DNA of 64,000 nucleotides from Cycas panzhihuaensis (GCA_023213395.1 CM041465.1:129773741-129837740); one strand, 5' to 3'; counted from the stretch's first letter, positions 43,982 to 56,176 are shown. Notes: generated by a model not told the origin, from the letters alone. Made by a program: numbers and translations.

Positions 43982-44724
43982 TAGCATTTGTCTTCCTCTT
44001 CGAGGTGAGGCTCCCTCCAAATGGCAACCCTAAGACTGAATTGCAACAGCTGCAATAATCACTTGAACTTATTTGAAAAGAGGCCACATACATATATAAA
44101 TAGGCAGGTGAATGACAACTCATGGGACTCAGCCAAGAAGTGAGACATAAGTCAGCCAAAATGATCATATAGGGTCGGCCAAAAGAAATTCTTGAAGTCG
44201 GTCAAAAGAAAGGTAATAAAATAGTCTTTAATAATAATAATAATAGTTTGGCTAGATAGGAAAAAGGAACGCTACAAGTCCCTCCCCACAAAAACATGCT
44301 TTGTCCTCAAAGCATGGGTAAATCTTGGTGTTGTTGATACCATGCTTCTGATTCTCAAGTTGTGTCCTCTTGGTCTAGAGCCTTCCATTTTATAAGGTAT
44401 TCTTTAATTTCTCTTGAACGTAATTTCTTGGTTCGAGTCTGGAGGATTCCTTCTACTTTGATAATGATTTTGCCTTCTTCATCCAACTCTAGAACCTCTA
44501 TCTGAGTTGTAATGTTTTGCCTGAGTTTCTACTTGAGACATGCTACATGAAAGACATTACGGATGTGGCTTTGTGGCAGTAAGGCCATCCTGTAAGCTAC
44601 TTTACTGATCTTTTGTGTGATTTGGTAAGGCCCAAAGTATTGGGGCTCCAATTTCTTTTTATTGTTCTGTCACATAATCATTTGCTTGTATCGCTGGAGT
44701 CTTAAGAAGACCCAATCCTTGACT
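43982..44724 (-). pseudogene. Gypsy-C remnant: LTR part and chromovirus pol 3' end
   Basis: On the minus strand the pol tail (44724 to about 44290) reads VKDWVFLRLQRYKQ, GPYQITQKISKVAYRMALLP, HIRNVFHVACLK, then a chromodomain-like EYLIKWKALDQEDTT. A polypurine GTGGGGAGGGACT (44277-44289) leads into an LTR starting TGTAGCGTTCC at 44276. The LTR has GGCCGAC blocks and the reversed CTCGAAGAGG motif (43991-44010). Copia-B inserted into this LTR at 43977; its outer part before 14307 is too degraded to delimit. Confidence 0.8.
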
Positions 44725-45772
44725 GAAGAAAAACCTACTGTGGCCCAACTGAAAGCATTGCGGGATGTAGAAACTTTATATGACCATTGTAGGAGGCATG
44801 GCATTTCTCCACCTAGTATTATGTGATGACCTGATCCATAGAATGTTCGATAGGAAATGATGAAAATTAAACAGCAGTTGTAGTCTATAGTTGAATTTCA
44901 AAACTTTAATGGGGGTGAGGAAAGGAATTTTGAAAATTTTAAAATTTTGTATAACTGAGGGCACTTGTGGGAATAGCGACAGGGGAGATGTGTGCTGAGA
45001 AATCGTGTCGGTTGCAATCTGAATTGAAGGCCACGGTAAGATAGAACTAAAGGGGAAGTCAGTTGCGACTAATTAGTTGCAATGCTGGGTAGAACGATCG
45101 TGATTCAGGATGTAGTTACGTCGGTCTTAGCAATAACGATTCGAGCAACTACAACAAAAGCAATAAACAGTTGGAAGCAATTACAACCAACTGTAAACCC
45201 ACAACTATTCCAGTACTCCGCAGTTACAGAGCGACTTACAAAAATATAAATAATTTAATGGGTAGTCGTAAAATATATGCATGTGCATGAGTTACTGGTT
45301 GGAATCAAAGTACCGAGTGTTGTGCGCCTATACATAGTATAAATAAAGTCTTGTTGTATTGTGTCAATTGCAACCTTGTGTATTGTTCTGGGTTTGCATC
45401 TGGTTGTGAGAGGACCAGATGCGACCCATCATTAATACAATGATTATGGTTTGCGTTCACTTCGGTTGATCTTTGTGTTGTTCTATTCTGATTGCAAGAT
45501 TGTTACGTAGTAAACGTAGGCCAAAAAGCGCACAAGTGGCTCTTGCAAGTTGGATAAAAATTTTGAATTTTAGGGTAGTAACAATACTCTCTACGAAAAT
45601 AGCAATAACTTTTGAACTATATCTCCAACTTGAAAAGTTATTTTTTTGAGTAATCTATGCTTCAAGCCACACCAAATTTTAAAAAATTTGAGGTTATTTA
45701 GATACTTGTAGCAATTGTTATGGCCCTTTTAACGTGGGTCACAAATAGGGTTTTTGAGGATTGTAGTAGTAT
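44725..45772. other. LTR-like sequence without recognised gene
   Basis: No coding family. The right half has promoter and end features of an LTR (TATAAATAAAG near 45350, CATTAATACAATGATTATGG near 45430, GGGTAGTAACA ending at 45583). A TGATGACC start near 44823 would fit, but no 5-bp duplication matches ATACT on the right. A short + strand ORF at 44727-44820 (VAQLKALRDVETLYDHCRRH) is unrecognised. Confidence 0.4.
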
Positions 45773-46302
45773 TGTTGAATGTGGTATAAGCTCCAATACC
45801 ACAAAGATAGCCTAGGATCATATGAGGAGCATATGTGCTAAGAGATTCTAATGATTAGTATCAAATCAATAGTACTACATGAGCCAACCAACAAGCAAGC
45901 AAATATTCAAAGCATAAGAAAGACACTAGCAATGGAGGAGTCAGAGTTGTTCCTAACTCCAAAATGACAAGATTACCTTGCATTCAAATGAGCAGCCTAA
46001 CAATACATCACCTCTCACTACCTGATCTACATGAGAAAATGGCCTCAATATATAGAGGAGGAGGGGGAACCTTAGGGGGTTGCACGTTTGACAAGTGTCA
46101 AACATTTATGCCATGACTCATGTGCTCTCACATGTGTAAAATTGCATGAGGGGTACATAGACCTTCAAGTTACAACATTGTGCTCACTAGAAAGAATGTG
46201 GGTGTGTACTTTATCACATTAAGTGGTAAAGTACTTTACATAAAGTATATAACATAACAATATAAAGTACATGACTTAACATTTAAACATAAAGGTCTGA
46301 CA
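45773..46302 (-). repeat. Copia-E 3' LTR
   Basis: 530 bp; on the minus strand TGTCAGACC...CATTCAACA. The polypurine tract AAGGAGGGG lies at 46303-46311. It has a variant hairpin GTTTGACA-AG-TGTCAAAC at 46086-46103. The sequence is related to the Copia-D and Copia-F LTRs. Confidence 0.85.
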
Positions 46303-46337
46303 CCCCTCCTTAATGTTTACAATGTTGAGTTTTACCC

Positions 46338-47900
46338 CTAAACCATCCATAAATTTTTCAATTTTTTTTCTACCAAGTGTCTTGGTGAAGATGCCTGATA
46401 GCTACTGATTTGTGGGTCTGTAGAAGAGGTTGATTTCACCGTTTTGCACATATTCTTTGATGATGCACGTGTTCTTTGGTGATGTACCTCAATTTGCTTG
46501 GTTCTTACATGAAATTCTAGATTCTTAGTCAATTTGAGCATGTTTTGTTTATCACAATATGATCTAGGGGGGTGATTTTGTTCAAGTCCAAGCTTGCTAT
46601 GAATCCTTCTTAGCCATATAGCCTCACAAGTTGCATTGACTACAACTTTGTACTTTGCTTCTGTGGAGGACAGTGTAACATTGGGTTGTTTCTTGCAACT
46701 CCATGAAACAATTGTTGACCCTAGGTTAAAGCAATACCCTGAGGTCTATCGACGACTATTTTGGCATCCTGCCTAATCAGAATGAAAGAATCCCTCTAAT
46801 GTGAAGTTCTTATTGTGTGTATATTGAATGCCATGCTGCAATGTGCCTTTGAGATATCTTAGTATATGTTTAGCTACATTCCATTGTTTTTAATTGGGTT
46901 GAAACATGTACCTGGAACAAATCCTAACTGTAAATGAAAGATCTGGTCTATTGTTAGTTGGGTAGATGAGACTACCTACTAGTTGTTGATATAGTATGGG
47001 ATCTATTGTTTCAACTTTCTCATCAAGTGAAAGTTCTGTGGCATTTTCCATGGGCATAGGTGATGGTTTGCAGTTCTCCATTTTGAATCGCTGCGAAATA
47101 TCCCAAGTATATTTTGCTTGAAAGATGAAGATATGGCCCGACTGTTACCACACCTCCATACCTAGAAAATAATAGAGAAGTTCAATATCTGTTATCTCAA
47201 AACTCCTCTTAAGGTCCTTTTCGAGAATTTGTCTCATCTTAGTGTCACTTCCAGTGATTAGTAAGTCATCAACATATAAAATGACAAAGACAACATAATT
47301 GTCCCTAACTTTTAACTTTTATGTATAAATTAGGATTTGATGAGGATTGATGATACCCAGGTCTCCAAAAATAATCATCAATTTTGTAATACCATACTCT
47401 AGGGGCTTGTTTTAAACCATACAATGCCTTTTTGAGGCGACATACCAAGTGTTCTTTGCCATGTGCAATGAAGCGAGGAGGTTGCTCTAAATATACCTCC
47501 TCTACAAGATTGCCATTTAGTAAGGCGCATCTAGGACATCCATTTAGTTAATTGGCCACTTGCATTTAGCATCTAGGACCAATATTAATTTGACAGTGTT
47601 CATATTAGCCATTGGTGCAAAGGTCTCCTCATAGTCAATGCTTTCTTTTTGTTTAAATCCCTTAGCAACTAGTCGAGTTTTGTGATGCTCGATTGAACCA
47701 TCATGTTGGAATTTGGTTTTGTATATCCATTTGTAGCTTATTTTTTATTTTCCCTTAGGCAATTCAACCAAATTCCATGTTCCATTCTTGTTAATAGAAT
47801 GAATTTCCTCATCCATGGCAGCTTTGCAGTTTTCATTTTTATATGCTTCCTCAAAAGTGGAAGGCTCATTAACACAAAGCACTTCAGCCATAAGTGCATA
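46338..47900 (-). pseudogene. Copia-E RNase H and reverse transcriptase
   Basis: Minus-strand blocks: MLKLTKNLEFHVRTKQIEVHH (46338-46541), YQQLVGSLIYPTNNRPDLSF (46890-47081), ILYVDDLLIT with the catalytic DD intact (about 47262-47292), [10 protein letters not shown] (about 47395-47425). The N-terminal RT block resembling WVYKTKF lies near 47700-47760. Many frame breaks make it more decayed than Copia-D and Copia-F. Confidence 0.82.
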
Positions 47901-48092
47901 GTTAATCAATTGCTACCTCGTCTTTGATGGATGTTTTCCTTCAATTACTTATGCATCCTGTACTATTTGAGTATACCATTTTGGTATTTTTTTTTGTTTC
48001 TATACCTATAACATCAATATCCTGGACTTGTAATGGTTGTACAATCTCAAAAAGGCTACCACGGTTAAGAGGAGCTAATGATGAAGATGGAG

Positions 48093-49110
48093 CTAAAGTA
48101 GACGAAGAAGCAACACGAGTAGAAGATGAACATGGTGTTGAAGATTGTGAGGAAGGAAGTCCTTAATAATTTGTTTGCCTTTATCAAGAGGAAGATGGAT
48201 GGATGTTGGGTTCATTTCCTTATTATCCTTAGTAAAGATAACATCTTTTGTGATATGCATTTTCTTCCCAATGGGATCATACACTCTATATGCTTTGTTG
48301 TTAATAGAGTAGTTAATGAAAATGCACTTTAGACTTTTATTGTTTAACTTTTTCCTTTGTTGTTGGGAAATGTGCATGTATGTAGTGCACCCAAAAATGT
48401 GCAAATGGCTAACGATTGTCTTTTTGCTAGTCCAAGCCTCCTTTGGTGTCATATCAAAGACTGCTGTTGTAGGACTCCTACTGGAGACATGAGCTGCTAT
48501 GTGAAATGCTTCTATCCAATAGGATAGTAGAAGGTTCTTGGCATACATCATGGCTTTGGCTTTGTTTGCCAAAGTCCTATTCATTCTCTGAGTTACTTCA
48601 TTTTGTTGTGGTGTGTATGGAGTAATGAGTTGTCTCCTAATTCCATTATCTTTGCAAAACTTGTTAAACTCCCTTGAAGTAAACTCGCCTCCATTGTTAG
48701 ATTGAAATATTTTGATGGGCAGATTTAATTCGTTCTTCGCAACAAGTTTGAATTCTTTGAACTTGTCCAAAGCTTCATATTTATGTTTGATGCAATAAAC
48801 CCAAACTTTGTATGAGAAGTCATCAATGAAAGTGATATAGAACAATGCTCCTCCAAGAGATGGTGTGGACATGGATCCATATATATCTGTGTGTACCAGT
48901 TGCAATGGTTGAGATGCGTGCCAAGCTTTGCCTTTGAGAAAAGGCTCTTGATGCTATTTCCTCATTTTACAAGTTGCACAAAGGCATTTTGCTGCTAAAA
49001 TCTTTGAAAGCCTAGACACCATGTTTTTGTTAATTATCATTTCGATATTATCTAGGTTCAGGTGAGTTAGCCTATTGTGCCATAGTTGTTACTTTGTTAG
49101 TGACTATGCG
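48093..49110 (-). pseudogene. Copia-E integrase
   Basis: ORF 48093-48905 is open for 270 codons: LVHTDIYGSM, FIDDFSYKVWVYC, QSNNGGEFTSREF, NEVTQRMNRTLANKAK, LHIFGCTTYMHISQQQ. Two catalytic residues are altered: the second aspartate is asparagine (SNNGGE against TDNGGE in Copia-F) and the glutamate before RMNR is glutamine. The zinc-binding region (about 48930-49110) is broken. Confidence 0.85.
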
Positions 49111-49142
49111 ACATAAGCTTGTGAAGTATCAAGTGTAATATT

Positions 49143-50196
49143 TTATGCATCCAACATGTAAAGTCCATGGTTTTCGTGACCAATGGCAGCCACTTGATCA
49201 ATTGTGTCACTGATTGCGCATTTCCCACCTTTGAACAACACACTCATTTGTTGCTTATCCAATTGGCTAACAAATAGTAAGCTTTTGTGTATTGGTGGCA
49301 CCAAGAAAGCATCACCTATGGGAAATGTTGAAGTAGAGCTATCTGGTGAGTGGAAGAAGGCAATTTTGCTCACTCTAAATCTCTGAATAGTCTCATTATT
49401 GCCAAAAGTGACTGTTTGCCCTTTGCTTTTTGTAATATCATAGAGCGAATCCTCGTCTCCAACCATATGATGAGATGCTCCTTAATTGACAATCCATGTG
49501 TTGTCATTGTTCTTGTTATGATAGGCATAAAATAATGTTTTATCATTTGCATACTGATTAGTGTGGCATTGATTGCCACCTCTAAATGCCCCCCTTCCTA
49601 TGTGACCTCCTTGAAATCCACCTTGATTTAGTCTATGTGGGGGTTGATGTTGCCACTGTCTCTTTTGCTGTTGTTGAGGTTGGTTTTGCTACTACTGCTA
49701 CAAGTCGAACTGTTTCTACTGGCACTCTGGTTGAATGTGGCCTATTTTGCTACAATAATGACAAACAACATTCTTGGCTTTTGATGTTCCAAGATTAAGA
49801 TTCTTAAATTATTTTTTGAGATTTTATTTAGGAGTGTGTTTGCCTTTGTACTTGGTAGTAAAAGCTTCAAATGTAAATGCTTCATCTTGATGAGAGTAGA
49901 TTTTCTCCCCTCGTAATAAAAGACTTTCAAGTTGATTGAAAGTCATGGTGTCAAGTGTGCCTCCTCTAGTAATTAACGAAATGAAGCCATTGTACTCCCT
50001 TGGCAATGCATGAATAGTGGCTGTCACAAGGTCTTCATTTGATGCCGGTTTGTTTAATGTTGTCAGTTGATTATTGATCTCTTTCATTGAAGACAAAAAA
50101 ACCATCATAGGCTCAACAAACTTTAAAGTAAATAACTTTGCTTTTGACATAACAATACGAGCATCATCTCACCTTTCATATAAAGAAAGTGAAGTA
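49143..50196 (-). pseudogene. Copia-E protease region and gag, downstream part
   Basis: ORF 49143-49466 holds the post-protease block (GQTVTFGNNETI, FLVPPIHKSLLFVSQLDKQQ). Gag ORF 49824-50150 has KAKLFTLKFVEPMMVFLSSM and MTFNQLESLLLRGEKI. The frame runs left to right into the Copia-F insertion at 50196, where AAGTA (50192-50196) is duplicated. Confidence 0.82.
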
Positions 50197-50744
50197 TGTT
50201 AAACCTTATGTTTATCTTATGTTTACATGTTAAGCTTTATGTACTTTATGTTAATGTATTATGTGCACTTTAATGTACTATGTGCACTTTTGTACTTTAG
50301 GGGTGACTTTATCACTTAAGTGATAAAGTACACACCCACTTTATGTCTAGTGACATAACGTTGTCACTTGAGGGTTAAATGACCCCCTTGCACTTTTGCT
50401 CACAAGAGCTCCCAATGGACACTTGTCCTTCATGCAAGCATGCATTGCATGATTGACACTTGTCAATCATGCAATAGCCTTTGGCCTCTTATCTCCCTCT
50501 ATTTAATGAGGCCTCTCTTCATTGTTTCTGATCAAGAGTTGGAGCTACTTTGTTATTCTGTCAGTTTGCTAATCAAGCTGAGCATTCTTTGGTGGTTGGA
50601 CCAATTCCAACACCACACATTTGGTATCTTAGTCTTGCTCCTCTTTCTCTCTTTGTGTTTTATCTTGTTCATGCTTAATGCATGCTATGCTTTTGTGTTT
50701 TGTTATGATCTTGGACTTGTGAGGCCATTTGGCCCATTTTAACA
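50197..50744 (+). repeat. Copia-F 5' LTR
   Basis: It starts TGTTAAACC and ends TTTTAACA. A 24-bp palindrome lies at 50306-50329 and a 32-nt hairpin (15-bp arms, 2-nt gap) at 50444-50475. Confidence 0.96.
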
Positions 50745-52507
50745 TATGGTATCAGAGCTTAGGCTTGATGGTGCTGGTTGGTATCCATTAAATTCTGTGC
50801 CTGCTGCTTCATTTATATCTTCATTACATAATCCTCCCATTTACCTCCATTGTTTGCACACATTTGCACCTTTGGACGGAAGCTTGCCTTTGGTTAAATC
50901 ACGCGGAGTGAAGACTGACGGAAGACGCCACAGGAGCCTGCACGGAAGACCCTGTCCACGGGAGCAGTGACGGGAGCCCTGCATACGGGCCTGCACGGGA
51001 GTTTGTCCTTGCACGGAGCCTGCACACGTCTCTGTCCACAGCCTCCACACGGGCCTGCACACATCTCTGCACGGAGCATCCATAGAGAGCTGCACGTCGT
51101 GAACCCTGCACGGGGGCCGCACAGAGTGGAACCTGCGCATGGAAGACGGGACGGGAGCCGCACGAAGCTGAAGTTCTGCACGGAAAAGCCTGCGCACGGG
51201 AGATTCCACGGACTTGCACGGAAAAGCCTGCGCACAGAAGCTTCCGCAGACTTGCACGGAAAAGCCTGCGCACAGAAGCTTCCGCGAAGCCTGGAGCCAC
51301 CAAATCGAAAATAAATCGATTTCGATTTTGGCTTAGCTCAAAACCTTATTATATACATTCAAGCATATTACTAAGAATATGCTCTTTTTAATTAGAGCAT
51401 CTTTTATAAAGTTTTTTTTTTTTTTATTAAGAGAAAAGAATTGTTAATCAAGTGGGGTCCATTGTTTTAAAAGAGGCTTTAAGCTATTTAGTTCTATTTG
51501 AAGAATGTCTTAAAGAAATATTTTAAGATGTTGGCAACTTAAATGCTTTGAGAAGTTTTTTTTTAGTGAGATTCATTCTCCTTTCTAAAGCATTTTCAGG
51601 TGGCACATAAGAGTACTTTTTAGTACTTTAAGAGGATTAAAATCTTCTTGGTGGATAGAGGATTCATTAAATGACTTATGCCAAGTCATTCTCCTCTCTT
51701 TGAAGATTAAATTTACATGATCTAAGAACTTGTAAAGGCTCCCTGCGCGGTGTTCTATTGATGCAAAGTTGCAAAAAAGGTTGATTTCAGCCTTCATTTC
51801 TTTTTAAGCTCTTTTAGCACTCATTTAAATGCTATAAAAGCATTAAGAGCTTAATTGAAGTGGTTAATAAGCATGTTTATATTGTAAAGGTGACATTCAT
51901 CACCATTTGAGCTGATTTTTTGGCACCTTGCATGGTGTCCTATAGCCTTCAAAATCTCAAAAAGGAGGTGAAATCTCGGTACTTAATAAAATCACTCTTT
52001 CTGTTGGATTGTTGGGACTATTTTAATGTCTCAACAACTTGGTGTTTGGCGTACACTTCATACATTTGGCAAGTGGTTCTCTCTCTACAACAGCTTTGGA
52101 GCATTAAAACGAACCCGCTTTTGCACTCGTCATCAAGTTTTGTTTCACTAAGTACTAAACTCTCAAAGTACTTACATATTGTACTCAAGTACTTCAACAT
52201 TTTACTTGGATTTCAAAAGCACTTAAAACACTTAATCAAGTGCTCATTTAATATACTGAATTTGCTTCTTAAGAAGCCTCTCATTGTAAGCTTAAGTACA
52301 TCATCTAAGTAAAGTTTAAACCATGCCTCTGCTACATTTAACTTGGACCAACTCAATAGCCGAAGTCCTCCACCCCTCATCACTCCATCCAGTCGTTGGA
52401 TCTTCTTGTAAAATTAGGACTGGTGGTTTTGTTAGAAGGTGGAACTTAAGTGACAAAGCTTTGAAGTTTCCAAGTTATTTGCTAGCTTTTAAGCACACAA
52501 GTGAAAC
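50745..52507 (+). other. Copia-F leader with a GC-rich tandem-repeat block
   Basis: About 1.76 kb without a gene. From about 50900 to 51300 variants of GCACGGA, CCTGCACACG and AAGCCTGCGCAC are repeated, at far higher GC than the surroundings. The overlapping ORFs there are shadows of the repeats. The part near gag (52320-52500) resembles the Copia-D leader. The last repeat pair around 51190-51290 (GACTTGCACGGAAAAGCC) is almost perfect. Confidence 0.8.
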
Positions 52508-53515
52508 ATGGTTGCTATTAATATGCTCAATGCATGCACAATAAGATTAACAGAGCAAGAAAATTATCAAGAATGGAAAAGAATCACACAAAACTTCTTG
52601 ATAATGAATGAATTCTGGGGATATGTTTCTGGGAGAATTCCCAATCCTGCACCTGTTAACGATGATGATGAGGATGATGTTGATTATGAACGTGTTGCTG
52701 CTTGGGAAGCCAAAGACGAGATCGCTTTGGCATTTCTTCATATGATTGTGGATGTGCATGTGGATCAAAATATTTCTTCTGCTAAAACTTCTAAAGAAGC
52801 TTGGGACACTTTGTCCTCATTGTACGAAAGGCGAGATGAAGCTCGCATTCTGATGGTGAAAGCCAAATTGTATTACATTAAGTTTGTCAAGCCTATGTCG
52901 GCTTTTCTTTCCTCCATTAAGGAGGTATGTAATGAACTGACTACTCTAGGTAGTCCTGCAACAAGGGATGAGCTCATCACTTCCATCACCAAAGCATTGC
53001 CAAAGGACTACAATGGCTTCATTTCATCTACCACTCGAGATAGTTCACTTAAGAGGATGACATTTAATGAACTTGAAAGCTTATTGCTTCAAGAAGAGCA
53101 GATTTATGCTAAGGACAATGAAGAAGAACCATCTACACCGGGTGCTTTCACGGCCAAGTCAAAGGCCAAACAGATTTCCAAACCTGCACTCACAAAGCAG
53201 TTTGGAAACATGAACATTGGCTCTTCAAAGTCCAATGTTGTATGTCATTATTGTGGCAAACCTGGGCACATTGCACCTGATTGCAGAAAGAAGCAGATAG
53301 ATCTACGTCAACAGCAGCAGCAGCAGCAGCAACAGCCACATCTTCAAGGATAGAGACAACAACAGCCGAGGCAATAATACCAACAGAGATTTCAAAGTGT
53401 AACAACAATAATCCCTCGACCAAATCGAGGTGCTTATCGAGGAGGTCCAAGAAGAAGGGGGGGTTATAGAGGTGGCAACCAACGCCACTTTAATTAGTTT
53501 GCCGATGAAGACAAA
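52508..53515 (+). pseudogene. Copia-F gag
   Basis: It is open for 281 codons from ATG 52508: MLNACTIRLTEQENYQEWK, AWEAKDEIALAFLHM, AWDTLSSLYERRDEARI, MTFNELESLLLQEEQ, and an intact knuckle CHYCGKPGHIAPDC (53251-53292). A polyglutamine run (CAG/CAA) is followed by a TAG at about 53351-53353. The arginine/glycine-rich tail continues in frame with further stops to the protease. The start agrees with Copia-D (35742). Nearly complete capsid and nucleocapsid, so this copy may have been packaging-competent until recently. Confidence 0.9.
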
Positions 53516-53519
53516 CTAT

Positions 53520-53962
53520 TTTGTGCATATCACTCATCCAAGGATGATAACACTTGGATTGTTGATTCAGGAGCTACACAACATATGACAGGGAGTGAAG
53601 AACTCCTTTGCAATATTAAGGAAGGTAAAGGTCAATCAGTGACCTTTGGAAATAATGAATCTGTCGAGATTTCAGGCATAGGCACAATAGCTCCTTTCCA
53701 CTCTTCAGAAAATCCTTCCTCCACATTTCCCAATAGTGATGCATATTTCATTCCTTCCATGGAGAAGAGTTTGCTATCTGTTAGCAAGTTGGACAAGCAA
53801 CAGATGAGCATTTTATTCAAGAATGGGAAATGTATCATTAGTGACAAAAATGACCAGATTGTAGCTGTTGCATATGAGGATCAAGGTCTTTACAAATTGG
53901 ATGCCAATAACATTACACTTGATTCTGCTTATTCTGGTTCCATGGTCACTATATCTTTGTAA
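53520..53962 (+). pseudogene. Copia-F protease
   Basis: The active site WIVDSGATQHMTG (about 53556-53594) is intact. The following block SVTFGNNESVEISGIG, SMEKSLLSVSKLDKQQM and LYKLDANNITLDSAYS runs to a stop at 53960-53962. It cleaved Gag-Pol in the particle. Confidence 0.88.
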
Positions 53963-53965
53963 AAA

Positions 53966-55079
53966 ATGCAATTGTGGCATCAACGTCTAGGTTACTTAAG
54001 CCTAGACAATTTGAAGCAGATGATGAACAAGAACATGGTATATGGGCTTCCGAAGATATATGGTTCAAAATGTCTTTGCGAAGCTTGCATAATGGGAACT
54101 CAGCATCGTTTGTCTTTTCCTAAAGGCAAAGCTTGGCGTACATCTTATCCCTTGCAGTTGATTCACTCAGACTTATGTGGACCCATGTCCACTCAATCAT
54201 TCAGAGGAGCATTGTACTACATCTCCTTCATAGATGACTTTTCTCATAAAGTTTGGGTCTACTTCATAAAGCACAAATCAGAAGCATTCTCTAAGTTCAA
54301 AGAATTCAAAGCTGAAGTAGAAAATGAATCTGGCTATTCAATTGGAACATTAAGGACAGATAATGGAGGTGAATTCACTTCAAAAGAATTCAACCAATAC
54401 TGCAAGGATAATGGAATTCGGAGACAACTTACAGTTCCTCATACTCCTCAACAAAGTGGAGTCTCCGAAAGAATGAACAGAACTTTGGCCAATAAAGCCA
54501 AAATTATGATGCATGCGAAAGGACTTCCTCGAGCCATCGGGTCAAGCATTTCACACAGCTGCCTATGTGGCCAATCAGAGTCCTACTACAACAGTCACCA
54601 ACATTACACCTGAGGAGGCATGGACTGATTAGAAACCGACTATCAGCCATTTGAGGACATTTGGGTGCACTGCATATATGCACATACCGGATCAGCAAAG
54701 GACAAAGTTAGATAAGCATAGTCTCAAATACATCTTTGTAGGATATGCCATTCATAGCAAGGCCTACAAGTTGTATGATCCAATTGGAAGAAAAATGCAT
54801 CTCTCAAGAGATGTAATCTTTGTTGAAGACGATCAGAAAGAGTTGGATGTGGCATCTATCCAACCCCCCATTGATAAAGGTAAAAAGATTGTTGAGGACT
54901 TCCCTCCCTCTCAATCTTCTACACCATGTACTTCATTTGCACCTGCTGGACCGTCCACTTCATCATCTTCTGCTCCACTTGAACCTAGCACATCATCTTC
55001 TATTGATCAACCACTTAGACCAGAAGACATTGAGGTTCATGCTACTTCATTTCAAAAGTTACCTAAATGGTATACTTAA
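53966..55079 (+). pseudogene. Copia-F integrase
   Basis: Zinc module: HQRLGYLSLDNL, where the second histidine of the HHCC motif is tyrosine, then CLCEACIMG with both cysteines. The core has LIHSDLCGPM, LRTDNGGEFTSKEF and SGVSERMNRTLANK, so all three catalytic acids are kept. A frame break near 54520 and a TAG near 54628 separate it from the C-terminal block LRTFGCTAYMHIPDQQRTK and Ser-rich linker (54651-55079). Confidence 0.88.
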
Positions 55080-56176
55080 ACGGTGCAGGACGGTCACATT
55101 ATTGAAGGGAAACGTCCATCGAAATATAGGCAGCAAACAAATTTTGCACTTATGGATGAAGTGCTTTCTGTTGATGAACCTTCCACCTTTGAGGAGGCTT
55201 AAAAAAATGACAATTGGAAGGCTGCCATGGATGAGGTGATCCATTCTATTCACAAGAATGGCACATGGAATTTGGTCGAATTGCCTCCACATAAACAGGC
55301 AATCAGTTGTAAATGGGTCTATAAGACCAAATTTTATTCTGATGGTACACTTAAGCGTCAGAAGGCACGCGTTGTGGCAAAGGGATTCAAACAAAAGGAA
55401 GGCATTGATTATGAGGAAACTTTTGCACCAGTGGCGAATATGAACACTATCAAACTCCTTTTGGCCTTAGCAGCACAATGCAAATGGCTAGTTTATCAGA
55501 TGGACGTGAAGAGCGCCTTTCTTAATGGCGATCTTCAAGAGGAGGTATATTTGCAGTTGGGATTTGTTCTCGATTCATGTCTCAACCCAATCAGAAGCAT
55601 TGGAAGGCAGCAAAATGCATACTCAAGTACATCAAAGGTACATTACAGCTTGGCCTTGAGTATGCACATAATGAGAACTTCACTTTGGAAGGGTTCTTCG
55701 ATTTTGATTGGGCAGGATGCCAAGATAGCAGGAGATCAACCTTGGGTTACTGTTTTACCCTTGGTTCAGCAGCTATTCCGTGGAGTTGCAAGAAGCAACC
55801 AAATGTTACCTTATCCTCCACTGAAGCAGAGTACAAAGCTGCAGTCAACGCAACTTGCGAGGCTATTTGGCTACGACAGATTCTTGGGGAACTTGGACTT
55901 GAGCAGGATCAACCTACCAGCATTCATTGCGACAATCAGAGTGTGCTCAAGCTGACTAAGAATCCCGTCTTTCATGCACGAACCAAGCATATTGAAGTTC
56001 ACCACCATTTCATCAGAGAGCATGTACACAGTGGTGAGATCAATCTTCAATATCGACCGACAGAGCAGCAGACAACAGACATCTTTACGAAGCCACTTGG
56101 TAGAGAGAAATTTGTAAAATTTAGAGATGGTCTAGGGGTCCGACTTAACATTGTAAACAATAAGGGGGGGTGTTAA
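55080..56176 (+). pseudogene. Copia-F reverse transcriptase (internally deleted) and RNase H
   Basis: The RT fingers are present: WKAAMDEV-like, [55 protein letters not shown]. Directly after the last motif the sequence jumps to the segment corresponding to CSRFMSQPNQKH (55577 on). The stretch with YVDD and the thumb, roughly 530 bp long in Copia-D, is missing. RNase H ORF 55577-56176 is open to its natural end: [48 protein letters not shown]. Confidence 0.9.

Noticed and set aside
44823-45583. Well-defined solo LTR
   Set aside because: It looks LTR-like, but no 5-bp duplication matches at the proposed ends, so it is kept only as unresolved LTR-like sequence.
50841-51314. Several overlapping ORFs of 110-140 codons on both strands
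   Set aside because: They are open only because a GC-rich repeat lacks stop codons in several frames; no frame is favoured and no domain is visible.
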